Positions 1 through 11,300 of a stretch of DNA of 64,000 bases are shown here, in pieces. This DNA is from Serinus canaria (Eukaryota; Chordata; Aves; Passeriformes; Fringillidae), in assembly GCF_022539315.1 (NCBI RefSeq), contig NC_066316.1:97892179-97956178 (forward strand), written 5' to 3'. The first letter of the stretch is position 1, and each line of letters starts with the position of its first letter. Below the pieces are notes generated by a model. It was not told the origin of the DNA. It did no database searches and was given only the letters and a program-made list of their open reading frames with translations. The position numbers and the translations under genes are program-made.

Positions 1-1006
1 TTCTCTGGTGATATTCACCTGGTGACATCTGGAGAGAAATCACTTGGTAAGCATATCCCCAGCAGAAGGTGGTTAATTGTATATTTTTCTTCTCCACCCT
101 CCCCCAGCCTTACAGTGCCTATTAGAAAAGAGATACTGGATTTAGATGGACTCTTGATCTGATTGTTTGGCTTTTTTATACTCTTTACTTATTATTTTTA
201 ATCTAGGACCATGAATGATAACACATATTAGTGTCAGTACCTGTAATCTTATACTGGTGTAGGTAAAGGGATGTATTTCCAGATGTTAGTGGAGCTGTAC
301 ATTATGTGTAGTTAACTTGGTCTTTGGTCCTTGCTTCAATTTTATGTTGCTTTCTTGTGTGATAAAACTAAAAGATCCATATCCTTGATCCTGACAGGAT
401 CCTTTATCTCTGCAGGAAGCAAATCACAATATGTACAGCCTGTACATTTCTGAGATGCTGTGTGTGACTGGGTCTGGGCAGTTTCACACATTCTGTGCAG
501 GAGTGTGCTTCAGTAGTAAATAATAAGCAGAGAGGTAGGAGACGTGCTGTTCCAGGCTCTGCAATGGTCTTGTTAATGGCTTGTAATGAAAACACCTGCT
601 TCCTTCAGTCCCCTGTGTCTCTCCCTTCAACCATTTTTCCTTAACCACGTCCACTGAAGCAGCAGCTCTCCAGGACAGAGTTCAGTGTGTTTGTGTGCAT
701 AGCCTTGCCATTGGTCTTGAGCGCACACAGCTTCTGTTACCTATTTCTCATCTGATAATGATGAGAAGCCTCAGAGGCATCACCTTGCATTAGTTGGGAG
801 TATAAAATTTTCTGGTTTCTTGCCTCCCCCACTCTTGTTCAACCAAGTTGTTGTCTGTCTTGCATTAAAATAACCTTCATTTTTTAGGCCACAAAAATTA
901 AATGGTCAAAGTAGTGTAAATTGCTTACGTTGTCATATTAACTTTGTGAAGCTGCTGGACTCTGATCTTAATTTCTATTGTGTGTGTTGAGATTCAGATG
1001 TAAACA

Positions 1007-1088
1007 CTGAAACAGCTCCTAACCTGACTTTCTCTATAAATTGAGCACATCTGAAACAGCTCCTAACCTGACTTTCTCTATAAATTGA
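1007..1088. repeat. Direct duplication of 38 bases
   Basis: Two identical 38-base copies (1007-1044 and 1051-1088) are separated by 6 bases, so the period is 44. The perfect identity suggests a recent local duplication in the ASAP2 intron. Confidence 0.9.
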
Positions 1089-1384
1089 AGTTGTAGTTTC
1101 TCTATGTTGTTCATTTTTTTTTTTTTTTTTTTTAATAGGACAAATTGATTTAGCTATGAAGGAATGGGCTGTGCTGGCTAGTTTCGGGGTCAGTGTCTTC
1201 AATGTTTAATATTAATTGCACATAATATGAAGAACATATCTGACTTATCTGACTCTCCAGCTGTCTCTAGGTCTTCATTAAGGTGAATTCTATCACTGAG
1301 CAAATCAGCTGGGTGATTTTCTTCTGTCATAGGACAGGGAAATAAGGGAAAACCTGGCTCAGGAATATGTGCTGGTTAAGATGG

Positions 1385-1505
1385 TTTAGCTAAATTAATC
1401 TAGCTAAAGCATCTTAGCTGAGATTTAGTCAAGGGCTCCTCAGCTAAAGAGCATTAGCTAGATCAGTCTAGCTAAAGTTCTTTGGCTAAATTGCTCCATT
1501 TAGCC
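1385..1505. repeat. Degenerate TAGCTAAA-type cluster
   Basis: About seven variants of TAGCTAAA (tTAGCTAAAt, cTAGCTAAAg, CAGCTAAAg, TGGCTAAAt and others) fall within 120 bases at irregular spacing. It reads as an old minisatellite in the ASAP2 intron. Confidence 0.6.
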
Positions 1506-3282
1506 TTACACTCCTGGCTTTTTTGCCATGTCTTTACCCTGCCAGGGAATCCAGAGGCCAGCCCAAGTTTAGAAAACAAATGCAGAAATGCTCCTTGAGT
1601 AAAGAAAAGACAGGTCTACTTGTATATGCACATTTAGCCAGTAGCTTAACTCCTACACAGTGCATTTACCCAATAGCCTGTTTATCAGGTGGAAATTCCT
1701 GATTCACCTTTTGATTTCTTTTTTTTTCCTCAATGTGATATTTAGATTTTTGAAACCATTTTGTAGATACATGGGAAATTTCCCTAGAAGATTTTATTCC
1801 TCTGGGAATGAGATCTATTTTAATTTCCTTGCCTTCTAAAGAACAAGAAATACCTGTAATTACTGCACTTTGAAGTTAGTCATTATATCACTGTTGTACT
1901 TATGTGAAGCTTTTCCCTTTTGACCTAAAAGGTGGTTTTGGTTCAGACTGTCATTTGTCTGAGAGGGAGCATGTGCCAGGCTGGCAGCTCACAGGGATGA
2001 GAGAGCCTCAGGGTGTGCCTGCCCTGGGCAGGCCACAGATTTATTTATATTAGAATTTATATACAATTTATACTAGAATGCAAATGAATGCTTCTACAGG
2101 AACATAACAATCATGCTGCCTCCATCCTTCCCCATCCACATTCCCTCTTTTCTCAGCATGGTGCTGAGCTCTAGCACAATGGCACAGTAAGAGACTGTTG
2201 GGCAGATCTGTCCTCAGCAGACCATTTTGCTGATGGAGAAGATGAGAGTTGTAAATGGGGTCTTTTGTTCCTTTTCATCTGTCTGCTCTATGGCTGACCT
2301 AACTAGAGACTGGGACCAGGCACGGAGGGAAGTCCAGTAGGGTGATGAGGCCATCTTTTCCTTATGCCATGTGGAACTTCTGTCCCAAACAGCCACTGCA
2401 TTAACAGCCATCTCAGATCTAAATAGCACTTACACCTCTGCTCTGACACCTTAGGGTAGAAAGGGGAGATTTTTGTTCCCTATGGCTGGGAGAAGGGTGG
2501 GCTCATGGTGGAAACCTTTACACTCTGCCGACAGCTCTTGAGCCTCTTCACTTGTTGGGTTGTTTTGCATGGGAACACTGTGTAGGCAGCATTATTTTTG
2601 GTCTGCAAGAGAGAATGAGGAGGCTGAAAAGAAATGCAGCAGCAGACTGGTTTGCACTGGAAAAGGTGTGAGATGAGGAAAACCAGCTTGAAACAATTTT
2701 GATATCACTTTGCACAGAACATAGGTAGGACTGAGTCCCACTGCCATACTGGACTATTGCAACTCCTTACTAAACTTAAACTTTGAAAGTTCTTCTAAAA
2801 GACTCCTGTGGCTGGCAGTCCTCAGAGCACTGCTGGTAGGCAGAGGATGTTTTGGTGGGTTCTTACACCACTGAAATGGTTTTAGCAAATTAAGAAGGAG
2901 CATATTGGCAGGTGGCTCAGGCCTCCCTCTGAAAATGCTGCTGCTGTTACATTTGCACAGAATTTGATCACCGCATCTTCTGAACAAAATCATACTCACT
3001 ACAGTAATGTAGAGCTCTGAAGACAGAGGGTGAGCCAAAATGGAGAATTTCTAAAGGAAACATGGCCAATGTTATGGGCACAGTGGTTCCAAAAATATTT
3101 GGGTGGTGCCAGATTCAGCCTGAAGCATGAGCACCCAGCATAAAAGATATAGCTGAACTCTAACCTGTGAAAATCAGCAGTTGGAAGCAGTTTGAAGACT
3201 TTCTTTAAAAAACTCCAAGTCTACTCTGTCTCTTCTGTGCTGTATTATTTACCTTCAGGTTTTTTTTTTTTTTTCATTTCAG

Positions 3283-3405
3283 TCAAAAACTAAACCCAAG
3301 AGAGTAAAAGCAATTTACAACTGTGTAGCAGATAACCCAGATGAGCTGACTTTTGCAGAGGGAGATATTATTGTAGTTGATGGTGAAGAAGATCAGGAGT
3401 GGTGG
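3283..3405 (+). CDS. ASAP2: ASAP2 penultimate coding exon (SH3, N-terminal two thirds)
   Basis: The exon encodes 41 residues, starting SKTKPKRVKAIYNC and ending DGEEDQEWW. The acceptor is a long T tract ending TTTCAG; the donor is GTGAGT. It enters and leaves in phase 0. Confidence 0.93.
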
Positions 3406-5121
3406 GTGAGTATTTTGCATTTTCTGTCAACCCACTTTGAAAGAAAGAAATTAAATCTCAGAGGTTGATACTCACTTCGGAAATTCCCCTGCTTCCAAAT
3501 AGGAAAATCCCCCTATTTCCAAATAATGAGAATAGTTTCATCTCATGGAAACTGGAGATGAAATTTCAAAACTTCAGACAAACTTGTAGCTTTTCTCACT
3601 CAGGGGAAAAAAAATGAAATGTGATTAGCAGAGTTCATAATATACTGGGGACATGGTCTCCATGATCCAGAAAATTTGTGGTGGAGTGCCAGCAATTTAC
3701 GAATCTGCTCTTACAGGTGCTATGTAGTGGGTGTCTGTCCTGGCTTGGGACAAACTTGGAAGGGAACTTCCAAAGGGATGTTCCCTAAAGGGCAGAATTC
3801 AGTGGCCCTTCACCCCACCTGTCTGGGAGATAATCCTCCTTTAAGAAAAGTGGAAAAAATGGTTTATTTAACAAACAAAGTACTCACAGACATTAAAAAA
3901 ATAATAATATTAAACAATGGAACCTCTAATTGTTCTGAAGAGATGGCAGATTCAGAGGGTCCTTTTTGTGGGGTGTGGCTTGGCTTGCTCAGTCCTTCCT
4001 GCGCTGGAAATGCCGCGTCCCAGGCCCCGGTGGGACACAGGTGTGAGCTCCCAGGGTTTTTCTGGGTTTTTGGTCCAGAGCAGGGCTGAACAGTTCCAAA
4101 AAAAAGAAAAAACACAGTCCAGGGAACTTGTCTGCCTCAGCTAGCTAAAAACTAAGGAAAGTTTTTAGCTAGCAGAGCCTTCCTTTGCTTTTTAAGTAAA
4201 AGCAATGGAAGGCTCTGTCCCGCTCACTGTCTGTGCTGCAGACAACACTCACAGAGAGAGCTGAAGCTCTTATCTCTGTGTTTGGAATACAGTCTCCTTA
4301 GACATTCCACCAATTCTCCTTCTGTCTCCCTTAGCTCTCAGATCTAGTTTTAAAGGTGTAGAACTTATTTCTGGGCTAAACAGATGGATGGGGATACACA
4401 TACAATACAGCATCCTAAGGTCACCCCAGGACAGCATCAGAGGAGAACTTTGTATTGTCCTCAGTCTTCAGATGACTAGGACTGACTCTATTTGAGCTGG
4501 GAAACCATCTCAGGTTTTTACATCCCAGAGTCTTACTGGCTAAAGTAAAATCTTGGAAAATTATTGTGCATGAAAACACTTGCCTTAATCTGTAAGCTAG
4601 TGAAGAACAGAGCTTCAGATTGCATCTAAATTGACAATAATGCTGTATAAGCAGAAATAGGTTAATGTAAAACCTGAAACTGTTGAAGCTTGATTCATCC
4701 TTTTGCCTCACAGTGATTGTTAAAAAAGCAACTCAACAGAGGCCAAATGTGGGCTGCCAGGCACTACAGATTGCACTGGAATTATGCAGCAGTGCTACGG
4801 CAGTAAGATGTTGTATATTCAAAGAACTGGGTAAAACTTTTGCATTTGACAAAAACCCAACATACAGCTAAAAAGCATGCACCCTGTAGGACTGAATTTT
4901 CCTATTGGCAGAAGAAAACTAGCACTACTGCAGAAAAGATTTGGTGGGAGGCTTGTACTACAGGCAGGAAGATCACTGGTATTCATTTTGGTGATACTGG
5001 AATGTCATTTCGAGATTTAAGTTGAAAAATATCTGGACTCTTTCAGATTGGTCATATTGATGGAGATCCCAGTCGGAAAGGAGCTTTCCCTGTATCATTT
5101 GTGCACTTTATTGTTGACTAG
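3283..5121 (+). CDS. ASAP2: ASAP2 C-terminus (last two coding exons, SH3 domain), partial gene
   Basis: ASAP2 is an Arf GTPase-activating protein with BAR, PH, ArfGAP, ankyrin and SH3 domains that works in membrane traffic and focal adhesions. Only its C-terminal 65 residues lie here, in two exons joined in phase 0. They form a complete SH3 domain: the ALYDY-like AIYNCVADNPDELTF, the acidic RT loop, GEEDQEWW with the paired Trp, and the FPVSFV end. The protein ends about 4 residues after the domain, as I recall for mammalian ASAP2. The first exon can only be read in phase 0, since both other frames hit stops near its start. All upstream exons lie left of the window. ASAP1 is the nearest alternative, but KTKPKRVKAIYNC and HIDGDP fit ASAP2 better. 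Confidence 0.93.
3736..4433. mobile_element. Solo LTR of an avian endogenous retrovirus
   Basis: A 698-base block in the last ASAP2 intron opens with TGTCCTGG and closes with CCAGGACA, a perfect 8-base inverted terminal repeat with the TG...CA ends of retroviral LTRs. The opening resembles passerine ERV LTRs as I remember them. No internal retroviral genes flank it, so it is a solo LTR. The five bases on each side (gtgtc and gcatc) agree at only 3 of 5 positions, so the target-site duplication is decayed or the edges are off by a base or two. Two strong hairpins lie inside and are listed separately. The family (ERVL- or ERVK-like) is not resolved. Confidence 0.65.
4140..4216. repeat. Two adjacent hairpins inside the solo LTR
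   Basis: Hairpin A has perfect 14-base arms (4140-4153 and 4160-4173) around a 6-base loop. Hairpin B starts one base later with 19-base arms (4174-4192 and 4198-4216), one mismatch and a 5-base loop. Together they span 77 bases with almost no unpaired spacer. Confidence 0.85.
5047..5121 (+). CDS. ASAP2: ASAP2 last coding exon with stop
   Basis: The exon encodes IGHIDGDPSRKGAFPVSF and the short tail VHFIVD, then TAG. The acceptor is CTTTCAG. It finishes the SH3 fold. Confidence 0.95.
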   Translation: MGHIDGDPSRKGAFPVSFVHFIVD

Positions 5122-7695
5122 ATTGCTACTGATAAGTGGAGACATTTCTCATTTCCAGCAGTCACAGAAATAAGTTTTGTTCTATTTCATTTCACCTACC
5201 TATCCGCAGCCACATTGCCAGAGCACTGCCCAAGTCCTAGGTACTGTAGCTTACTTTTTTATTGCCATTGTTCTGGTTTGGGGACTTTTAAACTTTTTTC
5301 TACGTGAAAACTTCTCATAAGCAGTTTACACTTTTAAATAAAAACAACTCTTCCTGTATTTTTCAAGGTGAACTGAAAAGCTTTAACAATCAAAATCCAC
5401 GTGTCTGAATATCACATTATGAATGTTCTTATTGATCAATTCACTGTAATTTTAATCTCCCTTTTGTAACATGACAGTACAACAGTTCAGTGTTGCTTCC
5501 CCAGTTAAAGAAATTGTGTGTGCATCTACCAGGGCAGTGAACTTATTCAGGTCTTGACACCATTTGAGGTGTTGGAACCAAAACATGCAAGTTGCTCTGT
5601 AGTTCTGAAATGGACTCATGCAGTAGCTTGCCATACTGTCTGTCATCAAGGATGCCAACAGTTGCAGAAGAAATTGTTTTGATTATGTGTCTTTGGCCAG
5701 GTGAAAGTGAGAAAGTACTTCAGTTTACCACAGGAGAAACTTCTTTCTTTCAGAACGGATGTAGATATTTGCTTCAAGTTATCTGAAATCTGTGTTAGTC
5801 GTCAAACTTTCTAGTTCTAATTTTGTGAGCTTGAGGCTGTTTTGTTTTTCTATGCTGCATGTGTGTAGAACCTGTTTTTTGAATGTTCTTTATGTATGTT
5901 ACATCCATTTTGGTCATTTAATGTGACTACTGCTGGTTAACTAAACTATGGCAATATTAATGAGTTACTACATTAACTCAAGGATTTGAAAACTGCACTT
6001 CCTGAAATGTACTAAACTATGATGATGGATTGCAGAACATCTCTTATGCTTGTCTCATTATAGCATTAAGACTTTGTTTTTAAATTCTGGAATTTTCTTT
6101 TAAATCATCCAGCAATGTGTTCACAGAGAGAACATATTTGGTGGAACATGTAGGTAATTATCCTTGGTCAATAAGATACCTGACACCTCACGAGTTCACT
6201 ACATTATGTTCTGGTTTATGAAATTTGTGTGCCACTACCTTGCAAACAATGATGGTTTGCCAACTCACTCTGTATTTATATAGAATACCCACATATATGG
6301 TAGCTACACTGTTGTTAAACTTGTTTTGCTGATTCGTGAACAAAAGCTAGGCCATGGATAGTTCCCAGTTGGTTGATGGAATTTTAAACACCAATACAGA
6401 TCTGACATCATTTTGATGTTTGTGTATTGTGAAATTGTACCGGGTTTTGCTTATGCTACAGGAAACAACTGAGGCATAGGATAGAGAAAATCAATGTCTA
6501 GGTCACATTGGCTTTTATCACGTTATGTGAACATTGTATCTCTAGATTTATCAAGAGAGCTTTGAATTTCTGGCAAATGGTGCTTAAATTGGCCATTTCA
6601 TATTGGAAGGAATGGAAAACAGCCCACCACCACATCTGTGCTTATTTGGAGGAAAACCATGTTGCAAAAATGCTGGAAGAGCAACACTGATCTCACCCTG
6701 TATCACCCTTCCTGAATGGTACCGTTGGTTGATGCCTCTCGGGTGTGTGGGCACAGCCACGTAGATGTGTAACTTTGACTTCCTAGATGCTGTTGCTGCA
6801 GTATAAATGGGGAACAAACTGGAATGTTTCAAGATATTTTTATTGCAAGTTGAAGCAAATTAGTCTGTATTTTCAAAGTTCCCAGTAAAATGATAGAGTA
6901 ATAGTTTAGCACTACAGTTTTATTCACTTACTGATACGTTCAGTTTGCAACACTATTTTGTATGTTTCTATCCCTGATAGAGTCTAGAGAGTAAATGGGC
7001 ATATTATTTTGCACAGATCTCCTAATGTACAGTATTTTTAACACAGAATCTTATAGTGTATGTAACAATTCGTAACAATAAACAATGATACAAATTTCCC
7101 TTGAGTTCTGCTAGAAGAGGAATAGAGTAAAATGTCACAACTTTGTTCACTGGTCACTTAAAGACCCAGAAACTTGTAGACTGTAATTCAATAGCACTAA
7201 CAGTGCAGACAGGTTAAATCCCAAGGGCCAATAAAGAGCAGCTAAGCAAAATTTATCCCTTGATTTTCTGAGTTTCTCAAAAGGCTTTCTCCTCTGGCAG
7301 AGAAAAATGAAATTCTAGAGCCTGTAGATATCTATTTATAATATAAAATTAAGAATTTTAAGTCCAAAATTTTGGCATATTTCATACAACTTTTCAAATC
7401 TGATTCAAAAAATCTGTTAATAGACAGACTATTAGGTTGCTGTGTTAACTGTTTAAAAAGGAGCAAGTGACACTTAAAATGCAGCTTAGAATGCTATGAG
7501 ATGTATAATATTCAATTCAGTTGTTTTTATTTTGTTTAGTTGCAGAGCAACTGTATATATTGTATAACCTAAAATCAACTCTTATTTTCAATGTCCTGGA
7601 TGCAGTGATTTATAATTAGAGCATGATTAATAAATTTTACTCTTGTTAACCAGTCAAATGTCTGGAAAAATAAAACTACTTTTAAAATCACTTTT
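5122..7695 (+). other. ASAP2: ASAP2 3' UTR (approximate end)
   Basis: The AT-rich stretch after the ASAP2 stop has no believable coding frame. AATAAA hexamers lie at 5337-5342, 7077-7082, 7629-7634 and 7669-7674. The last pair gives a 3' UTR of about 2.5 kb, close to what I recall for the mammalian gene; 5337 could give a short form. The exact cleavage site is inferred. Confidence 0.6.
7669..7674 (+). terminator. ASAP2: Probable distal poly(A) signal of ASAP2
   Basis: A canonical AATAAA lies 40 bases after another at 7629-7634. It is followed by T-rich sequence (the ctttttctgcttctcttctg run), as expected of a downstream element. It lies about 300 bases before the opposing ITGB1BP1 signal. 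Confidence 0.5.
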
Positions 7696-7969
7696 TCTGC
7701 TTCTCTTCTGTTCCCTTGTATTGCTTATGCAACATTGTTCTTTTTAATGTATAAAAATGACAAATACAAACAAGTATCACTTGAGGAAAAAATATATTTC
7801 TTATGAACTTTAGTTGAACTGAAAAACTGCAGCTGACACACCTGAGATTACATTAGAGGGGTAAAGCACCAAATAATTCCATTTTACCACTCTTCTTTTG
7901 TTTTCTAGTACCTAGGTTAAGCAGAATCAAAGTCTATATTAACAAATTATTTCTCAGACAATGAGGTAG

Positions 7970-8245
7970 AAGCAAGTGTCAGTTTTATTTTACAGTTCTG
8001 CAGTATTGACATTAACATACAAAACATGATTTAGGAAAAAGAAATTTTGTTAAATATAAAATTCTGTAATGTCCTGGATACTGAAGATGGAATCTTCAAG
8101 TCATGTTTGGGGAATGCCAGAGTACCATGTGCAAGGTTGTGAGGCTCTTCTTTGCACAGTAAGTCTCTCCTAGGACGGTGTGTGGCTCCGTGTGGTGTCA
8201 CGAGGAGCCCGGTGCCTCCCACACCAACGCCGCTGCCGAAGGAAA
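7970..8245 (-). other. ITGB1BP1: ITGB1BP1 3' UTR
   Basis: The short 3' UTR runs from the stop down to a minus-strand AATAAA at 7984-7989. It faces the ASAP2 3' end tail-to-tail. Confidence 0.6.
7984..7989 (-). terminator. ITGB1BP1: Poly(A) signal of ITGB1BP1
   Basis: TTTATT on the plus strand reads AATAAA on the minus strand, about 260 bases after the ITGB1BP1 stop. Confidence 0.6.
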
Positions 8246-8317
8246 TCAGGACTTCTCTGACATTAAAACTGAATCAAAGGCTGTAGACAACACTTTGCAA
8301 ATGGCTTGTGCTTGTTC
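8246..8317 (-). CDS. ITGB1BP1: ITGB1BP1 last coding exon
   Basis: Residues 178-200, [18 protein letters not shown] then MSEKS and TGA. This is the C-terminal PTB helix that packs on the ligand groove. Acceptor TTTTTTTAG. Confidence 0.95.
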   Translation of the reverse strand, partial: EQAQAICKVLSTAFDSVLMSEKS

Positions 8318-11300
8318 CTAAAAAAACCAAACATGCATGTTAACACCTTCTGAAAAACTTCTAAACTTCTCAAAACTCATTTAAAGCAGAGTGTGTCCTT
8401 CATTTTGCTTTGTGAGACCCAGGTATCACCTGTCTGGCCTGCAATGACATGTAAGAGCTGTCTCAAATGAGCTCTTTTGAACCAAGTCAGCATTGCTGGC
8501 TGTCAGCATTGCACAGCACCAGCATTCAGAACCTCATTTTTTGTGTTCCCTCCAGTGCTGCCAGCCAAGAGTCAGTGTTAGCAGAGCATCCTGACAATGA
8601 ATTCTCCTACTCATAAGAAGGGATCACCTCCTTTGCTTACAAATATGGTTGCATGCTCTGTTATCAGAATTGTTCCTCCACCCCTTCCTGCTCTACACCT
8701 TAAGAGATTTTTGTTTTGTTTGGAATTACAAGTGGAGATTGTCCGTAGGTGCTGCCATAGCACCCTTTAGACTGGACAGAGCTTTCTCAGGTGAGTACAG
8801 TCACTGGCAATTTTAGGGAATGTAGGTGTTTTCCTGAAAACTGATCCAATGTAGGCAGCAGGGCTGTTTTCCCCTCCTCAGCCAGCACACATTCATACCT
8901 TTTTTTTTAAATTAAGCAATCCTCCTTCTGCCAAAAGTCTTCACAAGGGCTTTCAGTTTTAGAATCTCCCTTTACTGGAATCAGAATTCCAATACCTAAT
9001 TTCAATACTGAAAGCATAAACTCTTACCAAACTATTGCACTGATATACCCAGAGGCTGCATTCTTCAGAGGCTGCATCTGTTGTCTTCAAAGCCAGTAAA
9101 CTTTTCCCTGCGCCCAGACCATCATCATAGCACACCATCCTTACAATCAAATAGAGAGCATGCCTATGTAACACATCCTGAAAGCACATGGCAAATAAAA
9201 GTTACTCTGGAACAGTGCAACAGATATTTCAGTTTTCCACGCTTTTATTCTTACTTACAAAAGAATACTTTAGATTTATTTAAAGGAGAAAAGTTTTCCT
9301 TGGTAATTTTTTTTTTTATTTTTACTTGAGTGTTTAGTCAAGATTTTAAAGAGTGGTGGTTAAGCACAAGTTTAGCTTTAATTTTTGCTTCTACTCCAGA
9401 AGTGCATTCCTATGTGGACTATGAAGACAAGCTGAGAGAGTTGTTCAGCCAGGAAAACAGAAAGCTCTCAGGGATACTTAGGGGCACCTTCCAGTACCTG
9501 AAGTGGGTCTGCATGAGAGCAGGAAAGGGACTTTTTAAGGGGCATGTAATGACAAAAAGGGGATTTGAATGGCTTTAAACTGAAAGAGTAGATTTATAGT
9601 AGGTTATTGAATTTAAGGTAAGAAATTCTTTACTGCGGGAGTGGTGAGGCACTGGAACACATTGCTCAGAGAAGCTGTGGATGCCCAATCCCTGGAAGTG
9701 TTCAAGGTCAGGTTAGAGGGGGCTTTGAGCAACTTGGTCTAGTGGGAATTGTCCCTGCCCATGGCAGGGAGGTGGAACTAGAGCATCTTTCAGATCCCTT
9801 CCAACTCAGCCCCTCCCATGATTCCATGGTGACATTCCTGGCCATAATCTGAAAGTGCACATTCACTTCCCACCAACACTCAGTCAGCCTCTGCGACAGG
9901 TGGGACACTCTGTCCTACTGGCACAGTGGTAACTTAAAACAACTTCTTACTTTCCCAGTATTTTTCCCCTGTCTCAGTCTTGGGAAGGATACACACAAGA
10001 AACTGTTCCCAGAAAAGAGTATAGACGAGGTCAGTTGCTTTGGGGGGCAGTAGCCATGTGGCTGTAGCCAGGCTGTTTGTGACCTAAGCCACAGGATGTG
10101 TCCTCACTCTTCTACGGATCTCATCTGGGAGAAATCTACTCTCCATCAGAGCCTCAGGATTTCCACCTTAGTCCCAACACTTCTGATTTTGGCCATTCCA
10201 GAGAGGGATTGGTAGAAGACATCCAGTACAAGGTCTCTGGAGCTGGACCCTACACAAAGCCTTTCTTCTCCAGCCATCCTGCCCTCTGATCACACTCATC
10301 TGGTCTATTCCAGTCATACTATCTCCATGGTCTTAGGAATTCTAGACAGCTCTGTTTCTGTGTTCATAGCATCAAACATCTGCCTCTGTCAGCTGAAGGG
10401 TCTAAAGAAATGCCCACTCGGATACAGAAGCAGTAAAAATGGGCAGTGAGCTAGCTGCCTGCCTTGGAACCCTGGAGGGAGAGACCTCCACCACAGCCCT
10501 AAGGTCACCTTGCTGGAAAACATCTCCATCCTGACGCTCAATTGGCTCATCGCTCACATTGCTCTCACCATCAGCAATATCACACCATGCTCAGGGCAGC
10601 TGGAGCGTGCCTGGAGCTTACTGCATCCACCCTCCCATCTCTGTAAGAAAGATGTCAAGACTGTTCACCAAATTACTAGTAACTCTCAAGGGTTGCTTGC
10701 TTGGAACTTGCTACAGTCCTAAAGTGTATATGGATTATCACTCAAAGAGGGATGATATAATTATTTTGAGTACAGTCTCCTTGTAAATTAATTTCTTCCC
10801 ATCCTTTCAGTATCCTGGAACTCTGTGAAAAGAATTTGGTGAACTAACATGCTGAAGGACAAATTAAATGCCTACAGTGACACAGATGCAAAAAGCCAGA
10901 ATTTGGGGAACAATGCAATGCAACAAATTGTCAGGGCAAGCTACCTTAACCGCAAAAGGCTTTATCTGTTTGTGCAAGCTTGCAATTTGAAGACAGAAAA
11001 GCAATGGATGAAAGTCCTAAATTAGTTATTTGATCTTTATCAAAGCACAAACTAATTTAAATAATAGTGTACCCGATGTTTTTAATGAGAGTTAAGAATT
11101 TAGGAGAGCAAAAACAGAATTCAAAAGAATTCAAGGTCTGAATAACAAGTACTACCCTTCCTCCCAGGCATCAGAAACAAGTGTTTTCTTTTCTGAAGGG
11201 ACCAAAGGAAACTTTTTGGCTCTCTTCAGAGCATTCAACTATTAAGCAATGCTGTTCTCTGTGCTCATACTTGAGGCTTTCACGAACAGGCATCGCTGGG

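Larger units (their letters stand above)
1..3282 (+). other. ASAP2: ASAP2 intron (left part)
   Basis: This is intron sequence leading to the penultimate ASAP2 exon. It holds the 38-base duplication, the TAGCTAAA cluster and T tracts. I saw no exon that joins in frame to the one at 3283. Confidence 0.75.

Noticed and set aside
1..46. Possible ASAP2 exon end at the left edge (open frame FSGDIHLVTSGEKSL followed by a GTAAGC donor).
   Set aside because: That frame would leave in phase 1, while the exon at 3283 can only be entered in phase 0; the phase-0 frame of 1-46 has a stop. It would need an extra exon I cannot find.
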